Notes under the pieces: model-generated
Told to the model about the DNA's origin: nothing
The model's input: the letters and a program-made list of their open reading frames with translations, nothing else
Database searches by the model: none
Made by a program: the position numbers and the translations under genes
Assembly (NCBI RefSeq): GCF_014635285.1
Contig: NZ_BMCR01000001.1
Coordinates: forward strand, 186,001-250,000
Source of the DNA: Stappia taiwanensis
GTDB taxonomy: Bacteria > Pseudomonadota > Alphaproteobacteria > Rhizobiales > Stappiaceae
DNA length: 64,000 nucleotides
Reading direction: 5' to 3'
Shown: positions 47,894 through 56,948 of the stretch, piece after piece
How positions within the stretch are numbered: position 1 is the first letter of the stretch
How the letters are laid out: each line of letters starts with the position of its first letter

Positions 47894-48790
47894 ATGGCAA
47901 CCATCGGCTTTATCGGACTGGGCAACATGGGTGGACCGATGGCGGTCAACCTGCTGAAGGCCGGGCACAAGGTCTTCGGTCTCGATCTGTCGACCGAAGC
48001 CAAGGAGCGGCTCAGTGCGGAGGGCGGTGTTGCCGTCGACAGCGTCGCGGAGGCGGTCGCCTCTGCCGATGTGGTGGTGTCGATGCTGCCGGCGGGCGCG
48101 CATGTGCTCAAGGTGTATTGCGGTGAGGACGGGGTGCTGGCGCATGTGCGTCCCGGCGCGTTGCTGATCGACAGCTCCACCATCGATGTGGACTCCGCCC
48201 GCCAGGTCGCCGCCGCCGCCGTCGAGGCGGGCATGCGGATGGTCGATGCGCCGGTCTCCGGCGGGGTTGCCGGGGCAGCCGGCGGGACACTCACCTTCAT
48301 GGTGGGCGGTCCGGACGACGCCTATGAAGCGGCGCTGCCCTATCTGGAAATCATGGGCAAGACCATCGTCCATGCTGGCGGCGCGGGCACCGGGCAGGCG
48401 GCGAAGATCTGCAACAACATGCTGCTTGGCATTTCCATGATCGGTGTCAGTGAAGCCTTCGTTCTGGCCGAGCGGCTCGGGCTCGATCACCAGAAGCTTT
48501 ATGATATTTCCTCCACCGCCTCGGGCCAGTGCTGGTCGCTGACGAGCTACTGTCCCGTTCCTGGACCGGTCGAGACCTCGCCGGCCAACCGGGATTACCA
48601 GCCGGGCTTCGCGGCGGCGATGATGCTGAAGGATCTGAAGCTCGCCCAAGAGGCCGCGCATTCCAGCGGCGCCTCGACGCCGCTCGGGGCCGAAGCCGCG
48701 GCGCTTTACAACATGTTCTGCAATGCGGGTGAGGCGGGAACCGACTTTTCCGGGATCATTCGCTTCCTGCGTGGCAAACAGGAGGCTTGA
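47894..48790 (+). CDS. mmsB: 3-hydroxyisobutyrate dehydrogenase
   Basis: 298-residue NAD enzyme oxidising 3-hydroxyisobutyrate to methylmalonate semialdehyde in valine degradation. N-terminal GFIGLGNMGGPMAVNLLKAGH (dinucleotide site and family signature), substrate block DAPVSGGVAGAAGGTLTFMVGG, catalytic Lys in GTGQAAKICNNMLLG. AAGGAGAG precedes the ATG. Last gene of the operon, followed by a hairpin at 48814 and then repeat copy 3. The next pathway enzyme (MmsA) is not in this window. Confidence 0.96.
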   Translation: MATIGFIGLGNMGGPMAVNLLKAGHKVFGLDLSTEAKERLSAEGGVAVDSVAEAVASADVVVSMLPAGAHVLKVYCGEDGVLAHVRPGALLIDSSTIDVDSARQVAAAAVEAGMRMVDAPVSGGVAGAAGGTLTFMVGGPDDAYEAALPYLEIMGKTIVHAGGAGTGQAAKICNNMLLGISMIGVSEAFVLAERLGLDHQKLYDISSTASGQCWSLTSYCPVPGPVETSPANRDYQPGFAAAMMLKDLKLAQEAAHSSGASTPLGAEAAALYNMFCNAGEAGTDFSGIIRFLRGKQEA

Positions 48791-48813
48791 TCCTCCCAAG
48801 GCCGAAAGCAAAC

Positions 48814-48841
48814 AGGTGCCGCGCCGATGGGTGCGGCACCT
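48814..48841 (+). terminator. Hairpin after mmsB, abutted by repeat copy 3
   Basis: AGGTGCCGC (48814-48822), loop of ten bases, GCGGCACCT (48833-48841): perfect 9 bp stem. The usual T-run is absent because the TA of the repeat target lies at the very end of the stem (48841-48842). It probably was the operon terminator before the insertion. Confidence 0.6.
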
Positions 48842-48842
48842 A

Positions 48843-49106
48843 GGGTCCAGACCCATAAATGCGCTGACATGGCATGGGAATGGCAAGAGACTGCAAGGAA
48901 GGGCGTGCGAAGCGGGCTTGTTGCCCGGTCAAACGCGCTGACGATGCAGGGTGAAGCCATTTCCATGTCCTGAAGGATTTGACCGGATTGCGCCTGCTCT
49001 CACGTCGCGAAAGGCTTGAAAATGAACCTCATTTCCTGCGCTTCCGCTTCTTGACCAGGAGCAATCCGCCTCAAACCATTTCGAGCTCATTTATGAGTCT
49101 GGACCC
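48843..49106 (+). repeat. MITE-like repeat, copy 3 (264 bp)
   Basis: TA on both sides (48841-48842, 49107-49108). Left end GGGTCCAGACCCATAAATG, right end is the reverse complement of GGGTCCAGACTCATAAATGAG. Compared with copy 2 it has several single-base gaps and changes, so any reading frame is broken. Its right end points toward ldtR, 210 bp away. Confidence 0.9.
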
Positions 49107-49164
49107 TAGGGTTTCCAGTAAGTAAATCTTGGTTTTTTGGCTGTTTTGCTGGATCTCTCCATGT

Positions 49165-49173
49165 TTAACAAAA
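49165..49173 (-). promoter_or_regulatory. TTTTGTTAA motif upstream of ldtR, candidate LdtR site
   Basis: TTAACAAAA on the plus strand, 144 bp before the ldtR start. The core TTTGTTAA occurs also before ldtP (50142). A shared motif in the two regions expected to be bound by the same MarR regulator; speculative. Confidence 0.35.
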
Positions 49174-49316
49174 CGTCACGCATGTTGGCGTGGGATGGAA
49201 TTGGCAATTAAGGTTCGGTTTAGCGTTCTTTTTAAGCGGATTTTAGAGACCGGGCGCCTAATGTCTGTTTCAAGGTGAGGATAACCCACCAAAAACAATA
49301 CATGAGGCGCAAACAG

Positions 49317-49829
49317 ATGATGACCGCAAAAAAGGTGGCTGAAGCAACAGTTCAAGCCGAAGACACGAATGAGATCAGACCGCTTTACCTTGAAGCCCTG
49401 ACTTTGGTCGAGCGACTGCATCGCCGGTTGCTGGATGTGGTCAAGGACGAATTCGACCGGGAAGGCCGCTCGGATATCAATGCGGTGCAGGCGCTGCTGC
49501 TGTTCAATATCGGCGATGCCGAACTGACTGCTGGCGAGCTGCGCACGCGGGGCTACTACCTTGGCTCCAACGTGTCCTACAACCTGAAGAAGCTGGTCGA
49601 CATGGGCTTTATCCATCACCAGCGTTCGCGCACCGACCGCCGCTCGGTTCGTGTCAGCCTGACGGAAAAGGGCAAGGAAATCGCCAGGAAGATCAATGAT
49701 CTGTATGAGCGGCAGATGCTGTCGGTCGAGCAGGTCGGCGAGATCGGCCCGGATGACTTCGTGGTGCTGAACAAATCGCTGCGCCGGCTTGAGCGGTTCT
49801 GGACCGACCAGATCCTGTATCGGCTGTAA
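49317..49829 (+). CDS. ldtR: MarR-family regulator LdtR
   Basis: 170-residue winged-helix protein. The core AVQALLLFNIGDAELTAGELRTRGYYLGSNVSYNLKKLVDMGFIHHQRSRTDRRSVRVSLTEKG is the MarR DNA-binding domain with the DRR wing. The sequence and the position directly before a peptidoglycan-binding L,D-transpeptidase match LdtR of Liberibacter and rhizobia, which activates ldtP and other osmotic and cell-wall genes. ATG at 49317 with GAGG nine bases upstream; 49320 is equally possible. The 49107-49316 gap upstream has a TTTTGTTAA motif. Confidence 0.88.
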   Translation: MMTAKKVAEATVQAEDTNEIRPLYLEALTLVERLHRRLLDVVKDEFDREGRSDINAVQALLLFNIGDAELTAGELRTRGYYLGSNVSYNLKKLVDMGFIHHQRSRTDRRSVRVSLTEKGKEIARKINDLYERQMLSVEQVGEIGPDDFVVLNKSLRRLERFWTDQILYRL

Positions 49830-49900
49830 AAGACCGGCAAAGGCCACCGATCGCGGTGTGCCGCCTCTCCGGCAAAGGGCCTTCCCCGATCCGGATCTCA

Positions 49901-49934
49901 AAAGGCCCGCCTTCCACTGGGAGGGCGGGCCTTT
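49901..49934 (+). terminator. Terminator between ldtR and ldtP
   Basis: AAAGGCCCGCC (49901-49911), 12-base loop, GGCGGGCCTTT (49924-49934): perfect 11 bp stem with A and T tracts at its base. It ends ldtR transcription, so ldtP needs its own promoter in 49935-50201. That 370 bp gap shows no gene. Confidence 0.75.
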
Positions 49935-50141
49935 GACGTTTGCGCCGGCGGCGATTGCACCGGCTGTCGGGTCCGGTTGGCGAGTGCCGGTTGGGGCAGA
50001 CCATGAATGCGCCACAATGACATGGAACCCCATGTATCCGACATGTCCGGAGTGTGGCCGCTGGTTGCGCAGGCTTTGCCGGACAGCTCCCGTTGCCGTA
50101 GTATTCGCCGGGAGATGCAATTGGCCCTGTGCGTGTGAGTA

Positions 50142-50149
50142 TTTGTTAA
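50142..50149 (+). promoter_or_regulatory. TTTGTTAA motif upstream of ldtP, candidate LdtR site
   Basis: TTTGTTAA 53 bp before the ldtP start, matching the motif before ldtR. Suggested as an LdtR site by position only. Confidence 0.35.
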
Positions 50150-50201
50150 CAGGGGCGGGGTACCCATGTCCTGACCGCAGGATGCAGGGTGATAAGGGAG
50201 T

Positions 50202-51503
50202 ATGCGCGTGGGATCGATGGCAGCCACCATCTTCGAGGCGGGATCGTTGGCGCGAAAGGCCGGTTTTGGGCTGGCCGGGCTGGCCCTGATGGCGTTGCCC
50301 CAGGCGGCGACGGCGCAGAACGCGGCGGTGCAGATGCTGATCGAGCAGCAGCAGCGGGCCGAGTGGAGCGATCAGTTCGACAACACCATGCGCAGCCTGC
50401 AGGCAATCGAATCCACCTCACCGACCCTGTCTCCCGACACTGCGGCGTATGTGGAACAGGCGATTGCCCGTTATTCCTCGATCGTTGCGCAAGGCGGCTG
50501 GCCGCGCGTCAGCAGCGGGCGGCGAGCCATGCGGCTCGGGACCCGGGACGACAATGTGGTGGCCTTGCGCCGCCGTCTGATGGCCTCCGGCGACCTTGAA
50601 CAGACCGCCGGCTTTTCCAGCACCTTCGATTCCTATGTCGACGCCGGCGTGCGGCGTTTTCAGGCCCGCAACGGTCTGACGCCTGATGGGGTGGTCGGGA
50701 AGGGGACCCTCGATGCGCTCAATGTTCCGGCCCAGGTTCGCCTGTCCCAGCTTGAAACCAATCTGGTGCGCCTGCGCTCCATGTCCGGCTTTCTCGGTGA
50801 TCGCTATGTGATGGTGAACATCCCGGCGGCGGAGATCGAGGCGGTGGAGAACGGCCGGGTCCGCTCCCGCCATACGGCCGTGGTGGGCAAGATCGATCGG
50901 CAGACCCCGATTCTCAACTCGAAGATCTACGAGCTCAATTTCAATCCCTACTGGACGGTTCCCGTCTCGATCATCCGCAAGGATCTGATTCCGAAGATGA
51001 ACGAGGATCCCGGCTATCTGGAAAAGAACCGGATCCGGATCTTCGACTGGAAGGGGAACGAGCTGACCTGGCAGCAGATCGACTGGAGCACCGACGAGGC
51101 GACCAAGTACCAGTTCCGTCAGGAGCCGGGCGAGATCAATTCGCTCGGGTCGGTTCGCATCAACTTCCACAACATGCATCAGGTCTACCTGCACGATACA
51201 CCGTCGAAGTCGCTGTTCGGCTCCGACTACCGGTTCCACTCCTCCGGCTGCGTACGCGTGCAGAATGTGCGCGAGCTGATCACCTGGCTGCTGGCCAGCA
51301 CGACGCCGGACTGGGACCGCCAGCGGGTGGACAGCACCATTCGTTCCGGCGAGCGCGAGGATGTGCGGCTGAAGACCCAGATTCCGCTGTATCTCGCCTA
51401 TGTCACCGCCTGGGCGACCGCCGAGGGCGTGGTGCATTTCCGCGACGATATCTACAATCGCGACGGATTGATGATGAGCAGCACTGAGGCGTCCCTGCAG
51501 TGA
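50202..51503 (+). CDS. ldtP: L,D-transpeptidase LdtP (YcbB-like with peptidoglycan-binding domain)
   Basis: 433-residue periplasmic enzyme. Signal peptide with cleavage after MALPQAATA; a peptidoglycan-binding helical module (about 105-170; DDNVVALRRRLMASGDL and VRRFQARNGLTPDGVVGKGTLDALNV); and a large YkuD domain (about 200-370) with INFHNMHQVYLHDTP and the catalytic HSSGCVRV. It is the L,D-transpeptidase expected to be controlled by LdtR just upstream. GGGAG precedes the ATG at 50202. Confidence 0.93.
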   Translation: MRVGSMAATIFEAGSLARKAGFGLAGLALMALPQAATAQNAAVQMLIEQQQRAEWSDQFDNTMRSLQAIESTSPTLSPDTAAYVEQAIARYSSIVAQGGWPRVSSGRRAMRLGTRDDNVVALRRRLMASGDLEQTAGFSSTFDSYVDAGVRRFQARNGLTPDGVVGKGTLDALNVPAQVRLSQLETNLVRLRSMSGFLGDRYVMVNIPAAEIEAVENGRVRSRHTAVVGKIDRQTPILNSKIYELNFNPYWTVPVSIIRKDLIPKMNEDPGYLEKNRIRIFDWKGNELTWQQIDWSTDEATKYQFRQEPGEINSLGSVRINFHNMHQVYLHDTPSKSLFGSDYRFHSSGCVRVQNVRELITWLLASTTPDWDRQRVDSTIRSGEREDVRLKTQIPLYLAYVTAWATAEGVVHFRDDIYNRDGLMMSSTEASLQ

Positions 51504-51645
51504 CGCAGCCGGTGTGTCGCGCTGAGGCAAATTGCCGTCGCAATCGCCGCCGTGCCGGTTATGTCGTTGCGTCACCTTATGCAGGAGGGCGCGCGGGTTG
51601 CCTTGCCCGTTTTGAATGCGGCGCAGTGACGCGGGTGCCTGAGGC

Positions 51646-51849
51646 ATGAGCAAGACCACGCCCGTGCCGGGAGAGGTATATTTTGAATTCGTTCCACTTG
51701 GGCGGCAGGTGAAGGTGACTGCCATCGACGCGGCCAGCGGGCTGGAAGTCGTGGTGATGGGGCCGGTCCAGGCGGCGCAGGCGGATCTTCAGCAATTGGC
51801 GTTGCGCAAACTGATGCGGCAGCTTGAAGAGAGGACGACCCGCCGCTGA
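51646..51849 (+). CDS. Small conserved protein upstream of glyA (DUF6898-like, tentative)
   Basis: 67 residues: GEVYFEFVPLGRQVKVTAIDAASGLEVVVMGPVQAAQADLQQLALRKL is a compact two-strand plus helix fold with no export signal. A protein of this look and size commonly precedes glyA in Hyphomicrobiales; the DUF name is from memory. No function can be given. The 180 bp to glyA contains no gene or riboswitch I recognise. Confidence 0.75.
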   Translation: MSKTTPVPGEVYFEFVPLGRQVKVTAIDAASGLEVVVMGPVQAAQADLQQLALRKLMRQLEERTTRR

Positions 51850-52029
51850 CCCCGGAAAATGCCCGGAACTGGGCCTTGGTTCCGTTTGGCGGCTGTGCTA
51901 TTTGCATCGCCCTTGATGGTGGTGGGGAAGATTGGCTGTCCCCGCTGGAGCGCTCGCCGGCATGCAGCAAGGCGCGCATTCTTTTCGTGAGTGAAAACTC
52001 TCCTGGTGAGACTTGGAAGGGGACCGACG

Positions 52030-53346
52030 ATGTCGATGACCGAAACTGCACTCGACGCGCCGATTTATCCGGATTTCTTCACGCGCGCCCTGGCCGACGC
52101 GGACCCCGAGCTCTATTCCGCGATGAGCAAGGAACTCGGTCGCCAGCAGCATGAGATCGAGCTGATCGCTTCGGAAAACATCGTCTCGCGCGCCGTGCTG
52201 GAAGCGCAAGGCTCGGTGCTCACCAACAAATACGCCGAAGGCTACCCGGGCCGTCGCTACTACGGCGGTTGCCAGTTCGTCGACATCGCCGAGGAGTTGG
52301 CGATCGACCGGGCCAAGCAGATGTTCGGCTGCGACTTCGCCAATGTGCAGCCGAACTCCGGCAGCCAGGCGAACCAGGCGGTGTTCCTGGCCCTGTTGAA
52401 GCCGGGCGACACGATTCTCGGGCTCAGCCTCGACGCCGGCGGACACCTGACCCATGGCGCGCGGCCGAACATGTCCGGCAAGTGGTTCAACGCGGTCCCC
52501 TACGGTCTCGACAACAGCACCGGCATGATCGACTATGACCGGCTGGAAGAACTGGCCAAGGAACACAAGCCGGCGATGATCATTGCCGGCGGCTCCGCCT
52601 ACTCGCGTGAGTTCGACTTCGTCCGCTTCCGTGAGATCGCCGATGCGGTCGGCGCCTATCTGATGGTGGACATGGCCCATTTCGCTGGCCTCGTCGCCGG
52701 CGGTGCGCATCCCAGCCCGTTCCCTTATGCGGATGTGGCGACCTCGACGACCCACAAGACCCTGCGCGGTCCCCGTGGCGGTCTCGTGGTGACCAACCGT
52801 GAGGACATTGCCAAGAAGATCAATTCGGCGGTGTTCCCGGGCCTTCAGGGCGGTCCTCTGATGCACGTGATCGCGGCGAAGGCTGTGGCCTTCGGCGAGG
52901 CGCTGCGTCCGGACTTCCGCATCTATGCCCGCAACGTGGTGGAGAACGCCAAGGTGCTGGCCGAAACCCTGCGCGAGGGCGGTCTGGATATCGTCTCCGG
53001 CGGCACGGACAACCACTTGATGCTGGTCGACCTGCGGCCGAAGGACCTCACCGGCAAGGCCGCCGAGGCATCGCTTGGCCGCGCCAACATCACCTGCAAC
53101 AAGAACGGCGTTCCGGACGATCCGCAGAAGCCGACGATCACCTCCGGCATTCGTCTCGGCACGCCGGCCGGCACCACCCGCGGCTTCGGCCCGGCGGAGT
53201 TCCGCGAGATCGGTCTGTTGATCACCGAGGTGCTGGACGGCCTGAAGAGCGCCAACAGCGAAGAAGGCAATGCTCGCACCGAAGAGACCGTGCGCGGCAA
53301 GGTGCTCGCTCTGACCGAGCGTTTCCCGATCTATCCCGGCCTTTGA
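52030..53346 (+). CDS. glyA: Serine hydroxymethyltransferase
   Basis: 438-residue PLP enzyme interconverting serine and glycine with tetrahydrofolate, the main source of one-carbon units. [42 protein letters not shown] at the N-terminus and the PLP lysine in [17 protein letters not shown] at 52030 with GGAAGGGGA upstream; the open frame starts 13 codons earlier. Heads the glyA-nrdR-ribD-ribE-ribH-nusB run. Confidence 0.98.
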   Translation: MSMTETALDAPIYPDFFTRALADADPELYSAMSKELGRQQHEIELIASENIVSRAVLEAQGSVLTNKYAEGYPGRRYYGGCQFVDIAEELAIDRAKQMFGCDFANVQPNSGSQANQAVFLALLKPGDTILGLSLDAGGHLTHGARPNMSGKWFNAVPYGLDNSTGMIDYDRLEELAKEHKPAMIIAGGSAYSREFDFVRFREIADAVGAYLMVDMAHFAGLVAGGAHPSPFPYADVATSTTHKTLRGPRGGLVVTNREDIAKKINSAVFPGLQGGPLMHVIAAKAVAFGEALRPDFRIYARNVVENAKVLAETLREGGLDIVSGGTDNHLMLVDLRPKDLTGKAAEASLGRANITCNKNGVPDDPQKPTITSGIRLGTPAGTTRGFGPAEFREIGLLITEVLDGLKSANSEEGNARTEETVRGKVLALTERFPIYPGL

Positions 53347-53380
53347 GCCGGGAGCAATCCAATCCGGAGCCACGTGACGC

Positions 53381-53857
53381 ATGAAATGCCCGTATTGCGG
53401 CTGCGATGATACGCAGGTGAAGGATTCCCGTCCCACCGAGGACAACACGGCGATCCGCCGCCGCCGGATCTGTTCGGCCTGCGGCGGTCGCTTCACCACC
53501 TTTGAGCGGATCCAGCTGCGCGAGTTGACGGTCATCAAGCGCAGCGGGCGCCGGGTGCCGTTTGACCGGGAAAAGCTGGCGCGGTCCGTGCGGATCGCCA
53601 CCCGCAAGCGGCCAGTCGAGCCGGACCAGCAGGAGCGCATGGTCAGCGGCATCGTGCGCCAGCTGGAAAGCTCGGGCGAAAGCGATGTCAAGGCCAGCGA
53701 CATCGGCCATCTGGTGATGGAAGGGCTGAAAGTCCTGGATGATGTCGCCTATGTGCGCTTTGCCTCCGTCTACAAGAACTTCCGCGAGGCAAAGGACTTC
53801 GAGGCTCTTCTCGATGAGATGAGCGGTCCGGAGGGGCCGGGGCTTGAGGACCGCTGA
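53381..53857 (+). CDS. nrdR: Transcriptional repressor NrdR
   Basis: 158-residue repressor of ribonucleotide reductase genes. Zinc ribbon [17 protein letters not shown]...[13 protein letters not shown] (Cys3, Cys6, Cys31, Cys34) and an ATP-cone domain (about 49-139) that senses ATP and dATP. Typical place after glyA and before ribD in alphaproteobacteria. Confidence 0.98.
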   Translation: MKCPYCGCDDTQVKDSRPTEDNTAIRRRRICSACGGRFTTFERIQLRELTVIKRSGRRVPFDREKLARSVRIATRKRPVEPDQQERMVSGIVRQLESSGESDVKASDIGHLVMEGLKVLDDVAYVRFASVYKNFREAKDFEALLDEMSGPEGPGLEDR

Positions 53858-53872
53858 CAAGCGGACGATTGC

Positions 53873-54991
53873 GTGAACGATATCAGCCGATTGAACGATG
53901 AACGGTACATGGCTGCGACCGTTGCCTATGCGCGGCGCACCCAGGGGCTGGTCTGGCCGAACCCCTCCGTTGGCGCCCTGATCGTAAAGGGGGGAGTGGT
54001 TCAGGGGCGCGGGGTCACCCAGCGCCCGGGCGGGCCCCATGCGGAGGTGATGGCCTTGCGCCAGGCGGGCGAGGCGGCCCGGGGCGCGAGCTGCTATGTG
54101 ACGCTGGAACCCTGTTCCCATCAGGGCCGCACCGGACCTTGCGCCGTTGCGCTGGCCGAAGCCGGCGTGAAACGGGTAATCATCGGCCTGCGCGATCCCA
54201 ATCCGCGGGTGGCCGGGCGCGGGGAGGCAATCCTGCGAGAACGCGGCGTCGAGGTGGTGTCCGGCGTGGCCGCCGACCTGTGCCACGCCCATCACATCGG
54301 TCATGTGCGCCGGGTTCTGGACGGCCGCCCCCAGGTCATCCTGAAGCTTGCGGTGTCGCAAGATGGTTGCATCGGCCGGCGTGGCTATGGCCAGGTGGCG
54401 ATCACCGGCGAGGGGATCGGCCGGCGGGTGCATATTTTGCGCGCCGAGTGCGATGGCATCATGGTGGGCATCGGCACGGCGCTGGCTGACGATCCTTTGC
54501 TCAATTGCCGTCTGCCAGGTCTCGAAAGCCGCTCGCCGGTGCGGGTCATTCTCGACACCGCCGCCCGGCTGCCGCTCGACAGCAAGCTGGTGCGCGGCGC
54601 CGCCGATGTTCCCGTCTGGGTTCTGGTTGGCAATGGGGCGGACTACGCGCGTACCGATGCCCTGCGCGATGCAGGCTGCACGGTTGTGCGGCTGGCGACC
54701 CTGGCCAATGGGCGGATCGATCCGCTGGTGGCGCTGCGCGCGCTCGGCCAGCGCGGGCTCACCCGTTTGCTGGTGGAAGGTGGCGCCTCCGTCGCCCGGG
54801 CGTTTGTCGACCGGGGTGTCGCCGATGAGGTGATCATTTCACGCGGCAATATCGTTGTCGGGGAGGGTGGGATCCCGCCTTTCGGCGACCGCGGCATTGA
54901 TTTTTTCGAGCGGATGCCGGACTACCGGCTTGTTGCCCGCCAGTGCCACGAGGGCGAGCAACTTCAGCATTATCGACGCGAGAGGGGCTGA
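53873..54991 (+). CDS. ribD: Bifunctional riboflavin deaminase/reductase RibD
   Basis: 372-residue enzyme for the second and third steps of riboflavin synthesis. N-terminal deaminase: GGPHAEVMAL (zinc His and catalytic Glu) and EPCSHQGRTGPCAVAL (zinc Cys). C-terminal reductase: LKLAVSQDGCIGR, DGIMVGIGTALADDP, LLVEGGASVARAF. The GTG start at 53873 lies 16 bp after the nrdR stop. Two bases separate it from ribE. Confidence 0.96.
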   Translation: MNDISRLNDERYMAATVAYARRTQGLVWPNPSVGALIVKGGVVQGRGVTQRPGGPHAEVMALRQAGEAARGASCYVTLEPCSHQGRTGPCAVALAEAGVKRVIIGLRDPNPRVAGRGEAILRERGVEVVSGVAADLCHAHHIGHVRRVLDGRPQVILKLAVSQDGCIGRRGYGQVAITGEGIGRRVHILRAECDGIMVGIGTALADDPLLNCRLPGLESRSPVRVILDTAARLPLDSKLVRGAADVPVWVLVGNGADYARTDALRDAGCTVVRLATLANGRIDPLVALRALGQRGLTRLLVEGGASVARAFVDRGVADEVIISRGNIVVGEGGIPPFGDRGIDFFERMPDYRLVARQCHEGEQLQHYRRERG

Positions 54992-54993
54992 CC

Positions 54994-55611
54994 ATGTTCA
55001 CCGGGATTGTCACGGACATCGGGCGTATCGCCGCTATTTCGGAGATCCCGGCCGGGCTACGCACCCGTATCCTCACGGTCTATGACCCGGATGGCATTGC
55101 CCTTGGCGCCTCGATTGCTTGCAACGGCGTGTGCCATACGGTGACCGCCAAGGGGCGGGACGCAGGCAATAACTGGTTCGAGATTGAATCGGCGGCGGAA
55201 ACCCTGCAGCTGACCACGGTTCCGAGCTGGAAGGTGGGTGACCGGCTCAATCTGGAGCGCTCCCTGGCCATCGGCGACGAACTGGGCGGTCACATCGTGC
55301 AGGGGCACGTGGACGGCACCGCTGAAATCATCGAGCGGACCGACCATCCCGAATCCGCTTTCTTTCGTTTCAAGGTGCCGGCCGATTGTGCCCCCTTTAT
55401 CGCGAAGAAGGGCGGCGTGGCGCTGGACGGTACTTCGCTGACGGTCAACGATGTCGACGGCGACACCTTCTCCATCTTCCTCATTCCCCACACCTTGGCG
55501 GTGACCACCTGGGGAGAGCGCAAGCGCGGCGATCGGGTGAACCTCGAAGTCGACATGATGGCGCGCTACGCGGCCCGTCTCGCTCAGTATACCGGGGCCG
55601 ATAGTCTTTAG
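54994..55611 (+). CDS. ribE: Riboflavin synthase alpha chain
   Basis: 205-residue enzyme joining two lumazine molecules to riboflavin. Two lumazine-binding barrels: MFTGIVTDIGRIA with GASIACNGVCHTVTA, and GGHIVQGHVDGTAEI with GVALDGTSLTVNDVDGDTF. ATG two bases after the ribD stop, with GAGAGGGG upstream. A 190 bp gap follows before ribH. Confidence 0.97.
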   Translation: MFTGIVTDIGRIAAISEIPAGLRTRILTVYDPDGIALGASIACNGVCHTVTAKGRDAGNNWFEIESAAETLQLTTVPSWKVGDRLNLERSLAIGDELGGHIVQGHVDGTAEIIERTDHPESAFFRFKVPADCAPFIAKKGGVALDGTSLTVNDVDGDTFSIFLIPHTLAVTTWGERKRGDRVNLEVDMMARYAARLAQYTGADSL

Positions 55612-55801
55612 CGCATGACAGCCCTGAGCACAGGGGGCTGGACAAAGCCCTGAAGGCATGGTTCCTACCGGCACCCCGTGGCCGGGGTGGCTGATGCCTG
55701 CCGCTGACAGGGTGTGCGTCTGGACCCCGACTCGGCCTCGATTCCCGCGCCCTTGCCACGCCTGTGGAAGCGGCGCTTGCCCGAAGAAGTGGATTTGCGA
55801 C

Positions 55802-56248
55802 ATGACGGCTCCCAACATCCTGATCATCGACGCCCGGTTCTACGATGATATCGCCGATGCCCTGCTGGCCGGCGCGACCGAGGTGCTGGATGCCGCCGGC
55901 GCAAAGGTGACCCGGATCTCCGTGCCCGGCGTGCTCGAAATTCCGGCGGCGCTGGCCATGGCGCTGGCTGCAATGGAAAACGGCGGCACCGAGTATGATG
56001 GTTTCGTGCTGCTGGGCTGCGTGATTCGCGGTGAGACCTCGCATTACGATATCGTGGCCAACGAATCCGCGCGGGTGGTGATGGAACTGGTGGTGGATGC
56101 GGCCCTGCCGCTCGGCAATGGCATCCTGACCGTCGAGAACCGCGCCCAGGCCTGGGCGCGCGCCGACGTGGCCCAGAAGAACAAGGGCGGCGTGGCCGCG
56201 CGGGCGGCCCTCGACATGATCGCAATCCGGGATCAGCTCGGGGTCTGA
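55802..56248 (+). CDS. ribH: 6,7-dimethyl-8-ribityllumazine synthase
   Basis: 148-residue lumazine synthase, next-to-last step of riboflavin synthesis. ILIIDARFYDDIADALLAGA, RISVPGVLEIPAAL, GCVIRGETSHYDIVANESAR (phosphate and catalytic His region), NGILTVENRAQA. The ATG at 55802 is the first sensible start in the frame. nusB follows 6 bp later. Confidence 0.96.
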   Translation: MTAPNILIIDARFYDDIADALLAGATEVLDAAGAKVTRISVPGVLEIPAALAMALAAMENGGTEYDGFVLLGCVIRGETSHYDIVANESARVVMELVVDAALPLGNGILTVENRAQAWARADVAQKNKGGVAARAALDMIAIRDQLGV

Positions 56249-56254
56249 AGAACA

Positions 56255-56764
56255 ATGTCTGACAAGTCTACTCCGCACATGCCCAGTGAACCGCGTCCGG
56301 CCAACAAACGTGGCGCCGCGCGTCTGTCGGCCGTGCAGGCGCTCTACCAGATGGACGTGGGCGGTGCGACGCTGACCGACGTTCTGGCCGAGTTCGAAGC
56401 CTTTCGTCTCGGTGGGGAGCTGGATGGCGAGCAGTACCGCGAGGCGGATGCCACCTGGTTCCGTGATCTGGTCAAGGGCGTGGTCGCCGAACAGCGCCTT
56501 CTCGATCCGCTGATTCACAAAGCGCTGGTCGCCGACTGGCCCTTGAAGCGGATCGACACCACCTTGCGGGCGATCCTTCGATCGGCCGCGTTTGAATTGC
56601 TGCGCCGCAAGGACGTGCCGGCACGGGTGGTGATCACCGAATATATTGATGTGGCCAAGGCCTTCTACGAGGGGGACGAGGCCCGTCTCGTCAATGGTGT
56701 GCTCGACCGGATCGCCCGGGAGCACCGGACTGGTGAGTTCGGCGGAGCTGCGCCCAAGGCCTGA
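56255..56764 (+). CDS. nusB: Transcription antitermination factor NusB
   Basis: 169-residue NusB, part of the rRNA antitermination complex with NusE (S10). [16 protein letters not shown] near the N-terminus, [31 protein letters not shown], and the end [30 protein letters not shown] are characteristic. Always near ribH in this group. A hairpin at 56797 closes the run. Confidence 0.97.
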   Translation: MSDKSTPHMPSEPRPANKRGAARLSAVQALYQMDVGGATLTDVLAEFEAFRLGGELDGEQYREADATWFRDLVKGVVAEQRLLDPLIHKALVADWPLKRIDTTLRAILRSAAFELLRRKDVPARVVITEYIDVAKAFYEGDEARLVNGVLDRIAREHRTGEFGGAAPKA

Positions 56765-56796
56765 GCCTCCTCTATTCCCAAACACCTTGATGAAGA

Positions 56797-56823
56797 CATT
56801 GCCGCAGGTGAGCTGCGGCAATG
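56797..56823 (+). terminator. Hairpin terminator after nusB
   Basis: CATTGCCGCA (56797-56806), loop GGTGAGC, TGCGGCAATG (56814-56823): perfect 10 bp stem 33 bp after the nusB stop. No T-run follows. Confidence 0.6.
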
Positions 56824-56948
56824 CACCGCTCCCCTTCCATTTTCGATGAGCGTTCCGGTCTGTTGGTCAGGGGCGAGAGCGGGCTTCCGATTGCCCGCCG
56901 GCGTGTGTCGGCCTATGGTCCACGGCCCACAACCATCGGACGCCTTCC

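Noticed and set aside
55612..55801. Possible FMN riboswitch between ribE and ribH
   Set aside because: Fragments such as TTCCTACCGGC and GACAG...GTCTGGA recall the RFN element, but the conserved GGGGCAGGGUG start, the paired stems and the UUCCGG segment are absent or misplaced. A covariance-model scan would settle it; I would expect no hit.
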